From Mogibacterium diversum (GTDB taxonomy: Bacteria; Bacillota; Clostridia; Peptostreptococcales; Anaerovoracaceae), in the NCBI RefSeq assembly GCF_002998925.1, contig NZ_CP027228.1, forward strand, positions 1,426,001 to 1,490,000: DNA of 64,000 bases. The letters are read 5' to 3'. The stretch's first letter is position 1. Each line of letters starts with the position of its first letter. The translations under genes and the position numbers were made by a program. The notes under the pieces were generated by a model. That model was not told the origin of the DNA. It searched no databases and worked only from the letters and a program-made list of their open reading frames with translations. This document shows, piece after piece, positions 41,585 to 49,007 of the stretch.

Positions 41585-42565
41585 ATGGAAGGTTTTGGGA
41601 ACATTATTTTATACGAGATGGAAAATCACCAAGAGACTGTTTCTGTTACATTTAAAGATGAAACATTTTGGTTAACTCAAAAGGCTATGTCTGAACTATT
41701 TGGAGTTGGTGTTCCTGCAATCAGTAAGCATTTGAATAATATTTTCATTGACGGTGAATTAAACGAATCTTCAGTAATTTCCAAAATGGAAACAACTGCG
41801 AGAGATGGGAAGAATTACAATACCAACTTCTATAATCTCGACGCTATTATTGCTGTGGGATACAGGGTTAATTCAAAGCAAGCTACTCGTTTTCGCCAAT
41901 GGGCAACTGCCACACTTAAAGAATATATTACTAAAGGCTTCGTACTAAATGATGATATGTTGAAGAACGGAAAGCCTTTCGGTAAGGATTATTTTAAAGA
42001 GCTTCTCGAAAGAGTTCGTTCCATTCGTGCCAGCGAAAGAAGAATATATCAGCAAATAACTGACATATATGCAGAATGCAGCATAGACTACGATAGGCAG
42101 TCCCCTACTACAAATGATTTCTATGCTATGATTCAAAACAAATTCCATTATGCCATTACTGGTAAAACCGCAGCTGAAATCATATATTCAAATGCTGACC
42201 ATACGAAGGATTATATGGGACTTACTACTTGGAAAAACGCTCCGGATGGACGGATATTAAAAAAAGATGTTTCTGTTGCAAAAAATTATCTTTCTCAAGA
42301 AGAAATACGAAGGTTAGAAAGGACTGTTTCTGGATATTTTGACTATATAGAAGATTTAATTGAGCGTGAAAATACGTTTACGATGGAAGAGTTCGTAAAT
42401 AGCGTTAATGCGTTTCTTGCATTTCGCAAGTATGATATTCTGCACGACAAAGGAAGGATTTCAAACAAGGCAGCTGTTAACAAAGCTAATGAAGAATTTG
42501 ATATATACAATAAGAATCAGAAAATCTTTTCGGACTTTGATAAGGAAATAAAAAAACTTAAATAA
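41585..42565 (+). CDS. RhuM-family protein
   Basis: A 326-residue protein of the RhuM (virulence_RhuM) family, recognised by the start LYEMENHQETVSVTFKDETFWLTQKAMSELFGV and by YNLDAIIAVGYRVNS, FRQWATATLKEYITKGFVLN and a C-terminal Fic-like-annotated region. The N-terminal part resembles a KilA-N/Bro-like DNA-binding module. The family occurs in genomic islands and prophages; its mechanism is unknown. TAGGAGG precedes the ATG. It follows the repressor by 25 bp and is probably expressed in the lysogen. Confidence 0.85.
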   Translation: MEGFGNIILYEMENHQETVSVTFKDETFWLTQKAMSELFGVGVPAISKHLNNIFIDGELNESSVISKMETTARDGKNYNTNFYNLDAIIAVGYRVNSKQATRFRQWATATLKEYITKGFVLNDDMLKNGKPFGKDYFKELLERVRSIRASERRIYQQITDIYAECSIDYDRQSPTTNDFYAMIQNKFHYAITGKTAAEIIYSNADHTKDYMGLTTWKNAPDGRILKKDVSVAKNYLSQEEIRRLERTVSGYFDYIEDLIERENTFTMEEFVNSVNAFLAFRKYDILHDKGRISNKAAVNKANEEFDIYNKNQKIFSDFDKEIKKLK

Positions 42566-42737
42566 CACTGCGTATTATATTTGCAATCAAACCATCGCGG
42601 CGACTTCACCGCATTGGTTATTGCTCGTGATTTGCTCGTGATTTTAGCAATTTGGCATTGCGATTCATTGTCTAAATGTTTGAATTTCAATGGCTATATT
42701 GTTTCTTTATACTCGTGATTCGAAAGGTGGTATTAAA

Positions 42738-43058
42738 ATGGGTAGCACATCAGAGAAAATTAAATGGGCGTTATTTGATTACATATTCCCTACAGCATTT
42801 ATGTTCTTGGCTATATTTAAGCCGGAATATTATGTTTTATCGGCTAACTATCTTGTGTTTGCTATGCTCACTGTCGGTTTTTTTAATTCGCAAGGTCCAT
42901 TTCTTTATATGTTTATATTTCCTGTGTGTGGGCTTTTCATAATTCCTGGATATTGGCACCTAATTAATTTTAATTATGAACTTTTTGCAACAGTAGGGGG
43001 TCTTGCCTGCTTCCCTGTTGGTTCCTTTTTAATTAATAGTTATGCTGCGAGGGCTTGA
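42738..43058 (+). CDS. four-helix membrane protein in lysogeny module
   Basis: A 106-residue protein starting at ATG 42738 with AAAGGTGG ahead. About four hydrophobic helices fill most of the length (FPTAFMFLAIF, LVFAMLTVGFF, FIFPVCGLFIIPG, FATVGGLACFPVG). The stop overlaps the integrase start (TGATG at 43056-43060), so the two are coupled. Its expression with repressor and integrase suggests superinfection exclusion or another lysogen function. No family recognised. Confidence 0.7.
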   Translation: MGSTSEKIKWALFDYIFPTAFMFLAIFKPEYYVLSANYLVFAMLTVGFFNSQGPFLYMFIFPVCGLFIIPGYWHLINFNYELFATVGGLACFPVGSFLINSYAARA

Positions 43059-44086
43059 TGAAAAGATATAAATTTACTAAAACATTTACATATGACGGTA
43101 AGCGGTATTACATCCGGGCAAACTCTGAGCTAGAGCTTGGAATGAAATATCAGAAAAAGCTCGAGGATCTTAAGGCTAACCATGTGATTATTAATTCTAA
43201 TATGACACTTGGAGACTGGGCGAGGAAATGCGTTGAAACATATAAAACTAGTTCTAGTGAAGATGCTCGTGATAGGTATTTAGATTTTACAGAGAAATAT
43301 ATAGTTAGTGAGATTGGTCATTATAAGCTTAAGGATGTACGTCCTATAATGTGCCAATCTCTTATTAATAAGTATGAGGGTATGAGTAAATACACTATAG
43401 GGCAAGTGTATCAGAAGCTTAATTTTATATTTAGAAAAGCCGTAGATAATGGTTTGATTAATTCTAATCCGGCTGCAGATATATCTAAACCTACAGGCAC
43501 CTTGAATAAAAGGCGCTCACTAACCGCTGAGGAACAAGATGTATTTGTTAAATGTGCTTTAAAGCATCAGTACGCTATATACTTTATGCTAATTTACCTA
43601 TGTGGCTGCCGCCCTTCCGAGGCAGCAAAGATAAAGTATGAAGATATAGTTGTTAGTAAAGAGCGTAAATATATTCACGTACGAGGAACTAAGAGCGCAG
43701 CAGCCGATAGATATGTACCTCTTCCAGATATGTTAAGTGATTTACTCACCGGATCTACTGGCTATTTAATCACTACATCACAAAATAATACTTTATCCCA
43801 TAAAAAGAGATTGTTCGCATGGAAAAGTCTTGTTCGGGATATAAATATAGAGATGGGCTGCAAGATGTACAGGAATCAGCTTATACCGCCTTATCCTTTC
43901 GGTGATGATTTATCCACGTATTCACTCAGGCATACGTATTGTACCAATCTGCAGAAGAAAGGCGTTGATATTCGCACCGCTCAATACTTGATGGGTCACT
44001 CTGATATTAAGATGACTGCTAATATCTATACACATACAACATTAGATAGTCTAGATGATAGCTGGGATATGATTAACGCAAAGTAA
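43058..44086 (+). CDS. int: tyrosine recombinase integrase
   Basis: A 342-residue integrase starting at ATG 43058. An N-terminal arm-binding AP2-like region is followed by a SAM-like core-binding domain (TLGDWARKCVETYK, about 50-140). The catalytic domain has Arg in CGCRPSEAAKI near residue 188, Lys in VRGTKSAAADRY, the HxxR-type box YSLRHTYCT near 290, a His in LMGHSDIKMT near 315 and the nucleophile Tyr in ANIYTH near 323. It recombines attP with the tRNA-Thr 3' half. A terminator follows. Confidence 0.95.
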   Translation: MKRYKFTKTFTYDGKRYYIRANSELELGMKYQKKLEDLKANHVIINSNMTLGDWARKCVETYKTSSSEDARDRYLDFTEKYIVSEIGHYKLKDVRPIMCQSLINKYEGMSKYTIGQVYQKLNFIFRKAVDNGLINSNPAADISKPTGTLNKRRSLTAEEQDVFVKCALKHQYAIYFMLIYLCGCRPSEAAKIKYEDIVVSKERKYIHVRGTKSAAADRYVPLPDMLSDLLTGSTGYLITTSQNNTLSHKKRLFAWKSLVRDINIEMGCKMYRNQLIPPYPFGDDLSTYSLRHTYCTNLQKKGVDIRTAQYLMGHSDIKMTANIYTHTTLDSLDDSWDMINAK

Positions 44087-44087
44087 A

Positions 44088-44114
44088 AGTACACGCTCGT
44101 GCGTGTACTTTTTA
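44088..44114. terminator. terminator between integrase and the convergent 88-residue protein gene
   Basis: Perfect 9-bp stem AGTACACGC / GCGTGTACT, loop TCGT, with TTTTT on the right and A-rich sequence on the left. Works for the rightward integrase transcript and overlaps the end of the leftward gene. Confidence 0.85.
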
Positions 44115-44378
44115 ATAATCGTATTCTTTTGGTAAAACTAAATACCCTTCTTTGTCTCTATATCCGATTACTTCGCATCCTGAAAGGTCTATGTCTATTT
44201 CTTTCTTATATTGGTTTATCCCTGCGCTTATCGAGTTACCCACCTTTTCCCAGTCAGAGCGGATATTTTTCGCATCTAAAGACGGATCTAGTCTTTTAAC
44301 AACTTTATTGTGGGAAGTCGAGTATCTTACCTTCTTGTTTTTATTGAAGAATCTAGAAATCCTATCTTTTAATTTCAT
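44112..44378 (-). CDS. hypothetical prophage-end protein, 88 residues
   Basis: The start is ATG 44378 because AAAGGAG lies nine bases ahead; the frame extends further but into the RNA gene terminator. A basic N-terminus (KLKDRISRFFNKNKKVRYSTSH) is followed by a more acidic C-terminus (YKKEIDIDLSGCEVIGYRDKEG). No family recognised. It lies downstream of the structured RNA gene on the same strand and could be expressed by read-through of the RNA terminator, which would link the two. Confidence 0.6.
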   Translation of the reverse strand: MKLKDRISRFFNKNKKVRYSTSHNKVVKRLDPSLDAKNIRSDWEKVGNSISAGINQYKKEIDIDLSGCEVIGYRDKEGYLVLPKEYDY

Positions 44379-44420
44379 GACTGCATATCTCCTTTTGCTA
44401 TTTATTTTACTTTTATAAAG

Positions 44421-44775
44421 TAAAAGATACCGCCGCAACGGCGGCATCTCTCAACCGTAATCAGTACGGTTCTCTCTGGCCTTTCCTAGACTTACAGCGC
44501 TGGCATTCCGCGAGCGTCTTATTGCTAGGTGCTATTAAGTTTATAGCCTCTTCCGCCTGCTGATCAGTGCAGCGACTACTACTATAAACGCTATATAATA
44601 AAGGTCTGCTGTGGGCAATTTCTCGCCCCTAGCTACCGTTATTATCTTGCTACCGCCGTATATGCTAGCTTTTAGGCGGCGCAGAACCACATATTCATGG
44701 GTATATGTGGGTAGGGCATCACACTGCCCAGTCCTAAATTAGACATAGAGCCCAAAGGTCATCTATGTACGTTCG
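44421..44775 (-). ncRNA. structured noncoding RNA of about 355 nt, unknown class
   Basis: The segment has a near-consensus promoter at its 5' side (44782-44810) and a strong terminator at its 3' side, and no frame of useful length on either strand. Read on the minus strand it folds into a series of hairpins: 44744-44767 (6 bp), 44714-44729 (5 bp), 44687-44710 (8 bp), 44653-44679 (5 bp), 44613-44628 (4 bp), 44559-44573 (4 bp), 44531-44548 (5 bp) and 44453-44471 (7 bp). A long-range helix GCTAGG / CCTAGC joins 44628-44633 to 44524-44529, and loop CTAGC at about 44663 could pair with GCTAG as a pseudoknot. It does not resemble tmRNA, 6S, SRP, RNase P or T-box. Size is below ROOL or GOLLD RNAs, which also occur in phages near tRNAs. 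Confidence 0.75.
44425..44449 (-). terminator. terminator of the structured RNA
   Basis: An 11-bp GC-rich stem AGATGCCGCCG / CGGCGGTATCT (one G-U pair on the minus strand), loop TTG, followed on the minus strand by TTTTACTTT. Confidence 0.88.
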
Positions 44776-44781
44776 ATGGTG

Positions 44782-44810
44782 ATTATATATTATATTTTTT
44801 CTTGTTTCAA
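44782..44810 (-). promoter_or_regulatory. promoter of the structured RNA
   Basis: Minus strand TTGAAA (fwd 44805-44810), exactly 17 bp, TATAAT (fwd 44782-44787). The predicted start is near 44775. Confidence 0.85.
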
Positions 44811-44826
44811 CTACGGCAAAGTATAA

Positions 44827-44847
44827 GGTGCAACATTGGGTGCAACA
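44827..44847 (+). repeat. paired 9-bp direct repeats, candidate integrase arm sites
   Basis: GGTGCAACA occurs at 44827-44835 and 44839-44847, 12 bp apart, inside the phage end about 100 bp from the attR core. Tyrosine integrases bind short direct repeats of this kind with their N-terminal domain. Confidence 0.5.
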
Positions 44848-44914
44848 CTTCATATGTCAATTCGTGCCAATTTAGACCATTAGCCATATCATTTGTTGTC
44901 TTTTGCTTAAATAA

Positions 44915-44959
44915 AAAAGCCTTATATATGCTTGAAATTACAGCATTTACAAGGCTTTT
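44915..44959 (-). terminator. phage-supplied terminator for the regenerated tRNA-Thr
   Basis: Outer stem AAAAGCCTT / AAGGCTTTT (44915-44923 and 44951-44959) with a weak inner TGCT / AGCA stem, followed on the minus strand by TTTTTTA. It copies the outer stem of the host terminator at 5907-5950 but has a different loop. Confidence 0.75.
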
Positions 44960-45010
44960 ACTTTTGGAGCTGCTGGCGAGAATCGAACTCGCAACCACTT
45001 CATTACGAGT
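44950..45010 (-). repeat. attR: phage-host junction within tRNA-Thr
   Basis: These 61 bp match attL (5941-6001) with one mismatch at 44961. Sequence right of 45010 is the 5' half of the tRNA gene and host DNA. Confidence 0.95.
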
Positions 45011-45039
45011 GAAGTGCTCTACCATTGAGCCACAGCAGC
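44965..45039 (-). tRNA. tRNA-Thr (anticodon CGT)
   Basis: A 75-nt tRNA with encoded CCA. The acceptor arms GCTGCTG / CAGCAGC pair perfectly, the D stem is GCTC/GAGC, and the anticodon stem CTTCA / TGAAG encloses loop CTCGTAA with anticodon CGT (fwd 45005-45007) reading ACG. The T arm contains GTTCGATTC. It is intact after integration because the phage att core restores the 3' half. Confidence 0.95.
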
Positions 45040-45057
45040 ATATGGAGTTACCAATAA

Positions 45058-45086
45058 AGTATATAATAAAATCATTTACTTATCAA
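45058..45086 (-). promoter_or_regulatory. tRNA-Thr promoter
   Basis: Minus strand TTGATA (fwd 45081-45086), 17 bp, TATACT (fwd 45058-45063), 18 bp before the tRNA 5' end. Confidence 0.75.
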
Positions 45087-45210
45087 TGTTGCATTTTCAT
45101 TTTCAAATTGCTGCGTGATATAATCAATCACAGAGAGTGCCACTATTGTCGTGGCATATGTACATATGTATATGAATATTTAAAGTTGTGCATGAATTGA
45201 GAGGTGCCCT

Positions 45211-46248
45211 ATGGCCGGAACAGAACAATCAAAGAGAATAGAAGATAAGAAAATTTGCCTCATATATACAGGTGGAACAATCGGCATGTCCAGAACGGAC
45301 AGTGGTTACGCACCAATAGCGGGACACTTTCAGCACGAGCTAGAACGCATCGACGACCTTCGTGCTGATGGGATGCCTAAGTATGAGCTTGTTGAGTTCA
45401 CGCCACTCCTCGATTCTTCCAACATAACTTACGTGCAGTGGAACATGGTTGCCGAGTCGATTGCATCCCGTTACGATGACTACGATGGATTTGTCGTGCT
45501 ACATGGGACAGATACCATGGCTTACAGTACCTCGGCACTTTCTTTCATGCTTGAGAATCTCGGTAAACCTGTGATTTTTACCGGGTCACAAATTCCACTT
45601 TGTGAGCTAAGAAGTGATGGCAAGGATAACCTCATAACTTCCATATTGATTGCTGCTTCTGGCAAGGTAAACGAAGTTGCGCTTTACTTTGGGCACAAAC
45701 TCTTACGCGGAAACCGTGCTATGAAAGCTTCAGCGGATGGACTTATCGCCTTTTCTTCGCCGAATTATCCACCGCTTGCTGAAGCGGGCATAGACATCAA
45801 CTATAACGAGCCTCGCCTTATGCAAAAGCCTCGCGGTGATCTTCTCGTGCAGTCGATCAAGCCAGCAAAGGTCGGCGTTATCAAGCTTTTCCCGGGAATT
45901 CAGTTTGAACTATTTGCCCCAATCGTAACGCGCGGACTCGATGCTCTTGTACTTGAGACCTTTGGCACAGGCAACATCCCTAATTATGATGAAGCTCTGC
46001 CACCTCTCATCGCTCGTGCTATTAAAAATGGCACTACAGTGGTAGTCTGCACGCAGTGCTCGCAGGGAACAGTAAGGCTCGGGGCATATGAAACGAGTTC
46101 AGAGCTTGCAAAGGCAGGTGCGGTATCTGGTTCAAATATGACTACAGAAGCGACAGTTGCTAAGCTCTACTACCTCTTCAGCCTAGGCCTAGAGCACAGT
46201 GAGATCAGCAGGCTCATAGAGACCGACCTGCGCGGAGAGCTAGACTAA
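45211..46248 (+). CDS. ansA: type I L-asparaginase
   Basis: A 345-residue asparaginase. The first active-site motif YTGGTIGMSR near residue 19 and the second HGTDTMAYS near residue 97 carry the two catalytic Thr, and the length fits the cytoplasmic AnsA type (about 338 in E. coli). It hydrolyses asparagine to aspartate and ammonia. GAGAGGTG precedes the ATG. It is the first gene of a rightward three-gene operon; its stop overlaps the start of the DUF6873 gene (TAATG). Confidence 0.92.
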   Translation: MAGTEQSKRIEDKKICLIYTGGTIGMSRTDSGYAPIAGHFQHELERIDDLRADGMPKYELVEFTPLLDSSNITYVQWNMVAESIASRYDDYDGFVVLHGTDTMAYSTSALSFMLENLGKPVIFTGSQIPLCELRSDGKDNLITSILIAASGKVNEVALYFGHKLLRGNRAMKASADGLIAFSSPNYPPLAEAGIDINYNEPRLMQKPRGDLLVQSIKPAKVGVIKLFPGIQFELFAPIVTRGLDALVLETFGTGNIPNYDEALPPLIARAIKNGTTVVVCTQCSQGTVRLGAYETSSELAKAGAVSGSNMTTEATVAKLYYLFSLGLEHSEISRLIETDLRGELD

Positions 46249-46925
46249 TGAAGGTAGCATATCTATCATCGCTTGCTCACCCTGCCCTATGCACTTATCT
46301 TGAAAATGCTGGTCATGTTATCCACAATTTCCCCGAACTCCGCACGGTATCTAGCCTAGTTGCAAATCATCCAGACGTACTGCTGTGCAAGCTAGGAGCA
46401 AAGCCTGAATCTCCTATCTATGAAGGTGCTCCTAACGAATTAAGTCCGCTCTATCCAGGCGACTGCAGATACAATGCGGCATGTACTGGAAAGTTTTTTA
46501 TCCACAAACTAGATGTAACTGACGCAGGTCTTCTAAATGCCGCAAAGGCGAGCTGCGGAGATGAGCTGCAGCTTATAGATGTCCGTCAGGGATATACAAA
46601 GTGCAGTACTATCATAGTAGATGAAAACTCTATCATCACTTACGATAAAGGAATTGCAAAGCCTTGTGAAGCAGCAGGCATGAACGTGCTTCTAGTCAAA
46701 CCAGGCTTCGTGAAGCTGCGCGGTGCCGATACTGGGTTTATAGGAGGTGCAAGTGGCCGTGTAGACGGTGAAATAGTATTTAACGGCGACCTCTCGGTAC
46801 ATCCAAACTTTAGGGAAATTACCGCTTTCATAGAGGAGCGAGGCCTCGGCTGCAAGTGGTTTGAATCATACGAGCTCGAGGATATCGGCTCAATAATTAC
46901 GGTTACAAAATCTGATGCTGACTAA
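46248..46925 (+). CDS. DUF6873 family GME-fold protein
   Basis: A 225-residue protein. Patterns GDCRYNAACTGKFFIH near residue 75, VRQGYTKCSTIIVDE near residue 115 and TGFIGGASGRVDGEIVFNGD near residue 165 match the DUF6873 family of Clostridia, with a guanidino-modifying-enzyme-like fold. The Cys and Asp positions could be catalytic, but no reaction is known. It overlaps the asparaginase stop by one base and precedes the radical SAM gene by 8 bp, so all three are co-transcribed. Confidence 0.75.
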   Translation: MKVAYLSSLAHPALCTYLENAGHVIHNFPELRTVSSLVANHPDVLLCKLGAKPESPIYEGAPNELSPLYPGDCRYNAACTGKFFIHKLDVTDAGLLNAAKASCGDELQLIDVRQGYTKCSTIIVDENSIITYDKGIAKPCEAAGMNVLLVKPGFVKLRGADTGFIGGASGRVDGEIVFNGDLSVHPNFREITAFIEERGLGCKWFESYELEDIGSIITVTKSDAD

Positions 46926-46933
46926 GGATATAT

Positions 46934-48049
46934 ATGAAGAAACACGCTATTATTCCAATATTCATACCGCACCGAGGTTGTCCCAACGACTGCGTCTTCT
47001 GCAACCAACGGAAAATCACTGCTCGCACGACTGCCCCGACTGTGGATGAGGTAAAAAATACGATCGACACATGGCTTACGACACTCGGAGAAGTTCCGAC
47101 GGTCGAAATTGCTTTTTACGGTGGAAGCTTTACTGGGCTAGAGCTAGAGGAACAGAGTTCGTACCTCGCCATTGCCAAGGGATACAAGGATAGAGGCCTC
47201 ATCGACAAAATCCATCTGTCGACACGCCCCGACTATATAGATAGAGACATTTTGTATAATCTAAAGGTATATTCGGTTGATACGATTGAGCTCGGAGTTC
47301 AGTCTTTCGACGATGAGGTGCTTCGTAAGTCGAATCGCGGACATACAAGCGCATCTGTATACGAGGCTGTCTCACTGATTAAAGAATATGGATTTGAATT
47401 CGGAATCCAGCTGATGATTGGGCTTCCGGGAGATTCACTTGAAACGTGTATCTATTCGGCAAAAGAGACCGTCAAGCTAAAGCCTTCACTGACTAGGTTA
47501 TACCCGACCATCGTTATTGATGACACGGAGCTACTAGAAATGTATGAGCGTGGCGAATATCAGCCGCTAAGCAGGGAGGAAGCAGTTACGAGGACGGCGG
47601 CAATGTATAAGATACTCGATGATGCAGGTATCACGATTATGCGAGTTGGACTCAAGAGCACTGATATAATTGGTGAAGGCGGATCGATAAACGGAGGAAC
47701 GTATCACCCTGCTTTCAGGCAGCTAGTCGAAGGACGGATAGCACGGGATGAGATTGAGCCGCAGCTAGATAGGATTATAGACGAGATCAGAGAGCGTCGC
47801 GAGAAGTCAGGCGAACTCACAGCTAACCATTTGCAAGGCAGGGACTTGGTAAATGAAAGTTTTAATCAGCAGAGGCTATCTCGGGTAAAAGTCGATGTTT
47901 TCTCTTCTCCTAAGTGGTTTTCAAATGTCGTTGGTAATAACAGTGAAAATAAGAACTATTTTGAAAAAAAGTACCCCGAACTAAGTATCAAGTTCAGGGT
48001 AGATGACAGCTTGGAAGCTGCGCAGTTCAGAATAAATTGTGATATATAG
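46934..48049 (+). CDS. radical SAM protein, Elp3/HemN-like
   Basis: A 371-residue radical SAM enzyme. The iron-sulfur motif is GCPNDCVFCNQRKI near residue 17 (C-x3-C-x2-C), followed by EIAFYGGSFTGL near residue 55, ELGVQSFDDEVL near residue 118 and IGLPGDS near residue 155. The order and a start like HAIIPIFIPHRGCP match the family annotated as Elp3-like/coproporphyrinogen oxidase-related in Firmicutes. No acetyltransferase domain is present. The specific substrate is unknown. A terminator follows its stop. Confidence 0.85.
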   Translation: MKKHAIIPIFIPHRGCPNDCVFCNQRKITARTTAPTVDEVKNTIDTWLTTLGEVPTVEIAFYGGSFTGLELEEQSSYLAIAKGYKDRGLIDKIHLSTRPDYIDRDILYNLKVYSVDTIELGVQSFDDEVLRKSNRGHTSASVYEAVSLIKEYGFEFGIQLMIGLPGDSLETCIYSAKETVKLKPSLTRLYPTIVIDDTELLEMYERGEYQPLSREEAVTRTAAMYKILDDAGITIMRVGLKSTDIIGEGGSINGGTYHPAFRQLVEGRIARDEIEPQLDRIIDEIRERREKSGELTANHLQGRDLVNESFNQQRLSRVKVDVFSSPKWFSNVVGNNSENKNYFEKKYPELSIKFRVDDSLEAAQFRINCDI

Positions 48050-48080
48050 CAATGTCTTGGTCTATAAGGCATTGCTTTTA
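48048..48080 (+). terminator. terminator of the ansA operon
   Basis: Stem AGCAATG / CATTGCT with a 15-nt loop, followed by TTTTA, starting at the stop codon of the radical SAM gene. Confidence 0.7.
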
Positions 48081-48181
48081 TAATGCGTCTTGGCTTAATT
48101 GCGCCATGTTAACTGCACCTTGTCGATTGAGCTTTTAAGTTGATTTTCTTCAATTAGAACGCTCTATATATCGCCTATTTA

Positions 48182-48943
48182 TCATAGATACTCGTGCAGC
48201 AATTTTATTGCTGTACTGAGATCATTCACTTCCATCTGACCGGGCGCCGATACATTCTTGGCTGCGCCAAAGGTAACCGCTGACCCGAGAGCTTCACCAT
48301 AAATCCTAGATAGCACTCCTGTTTCAGACATCGAAATCGTTACGATAGGACGGTCGGCAAATTCTCTATGCATCTCCTCTGTAGCGGCGAGTAGTGTGAT
48401 TACATCCTTCATGTCTTTTGGCATAACTGCAATCTTAGGTATATCTACGCCTAGCTCCTGCATATTGCGGAGCCTTTCTACAATCTCGTCTTTGTCTGGA
48501 GTCTTATTAAAATTGTGATTCGATCCGATAACCTTGACACCGGCATTGTGAGCACCAGCTATAATTTCTTTCACGATATCTGTTCCTATAAAAACTTCCA
48601 CATCGACCATGTCAACGTATCCGGTCTCTGCAGCCCTTATTACAAGCTCTGCATAATCATCATATTTAATAGACTTTTCACCACCCTCATTCGATGTGCG
48701 AAATGTCATTAACAGCGGAGTCTCTCCAAGGGCTGTTCTTAAATCCTTCAGTACGTCTTCTACCTTACTGAAATCACATGCATGCTCAAACCAATCGACA
48801 CGCCATTCAGCTATATCTACAGGCAAACGTCCTATGTTCTCTGCCTCTGCCATTATATCGTCTTTAGTTGTGCCAACGATTGGTGCACAAATCTTGGGTA
48901 GACCGGAGCCGATTTCAATATTTCTAATTTTTACTGTATTCAT
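48182..48943 (-). CDS. aroD: 3-dehydroquinate dehydratase, type I
   Basis: A 253-residue enzyme of the shikimate pathway that removes water from 3-dehydroquinate. Family motifs: EWRVDWFEH near residue 46, GSNHNFNKTP with the catalytic His near residue 143, PKIAVMPKD with the Schiff-base Lys near residue 170, and a late MSETGVLSRIYGE. GGAGATAAAGGGTC precedes the ATG. It stands alone between the ClC gene and the convergent radical SAM operon. Confidence 0.92.
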   Translation of the reverse strand: MNTVKIRNIEIGSGLPKICAPIVGTTKDDIMAEAENIGRLPVDIAEWRVDWFEHACDFSKVEDVLKDLRTALGETPLLMTFRTSNEGGEKSIKYDDYAELVIRAAETGYVDMVDVEVFIGTDIVKEIIAGAHNAGVKVIGSNHNFNKTPDKDEIVERLRNMQELGVDIPKIAVMPKDMKDVITLLAATEEMHREFADRPIVTISMSETGVLSRIYGEALGSAVTFGAAKNVSAPGQMEVNDLSTAIKLLHEYL

Positions 48944-49007
48944 GACCCTTTATCTCCTTTTTTTGTACCTCTAGGGCAGTCTGGTTTATGCCACTATGTT
49001 AGATAAT

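Larger units (their letters stand above)
5953..45010. mobile_element. complete P22-like (podovirus-type) prophage integrated in tRNA-Thr(CGT)
   Basis: About 39 kb lie between the att repeats. Order on the map: lysis, polyvalent virion protein, tail, capsid, portal, terminase (all leftward), then early genes (leftward), CI/Cro switch at 40.8 kb, rightward lysogeny genes, integrase, a structured RNA and attR. All major morphogenesis genes read as intact frames, and the att sites, integrase and repressor are intact, so it may be inducible. A portal of P22 type with an N4-gp56-type capsid and no tape measure, sheath or tube genes indicates a short-tailed phage. Confidence 0.93.

Noticed and set aside
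44421..44775. tmRNA, RNase P RNA, SRP RNA, 6S RNA, T-box or group I intron
   Set aside because: I compared the remembered conserved cores (tmRNA tag and tRNA-like ends, RNase P AGAGGAAAGTC, SRP GGAA tip, T-box sequence) and found none.
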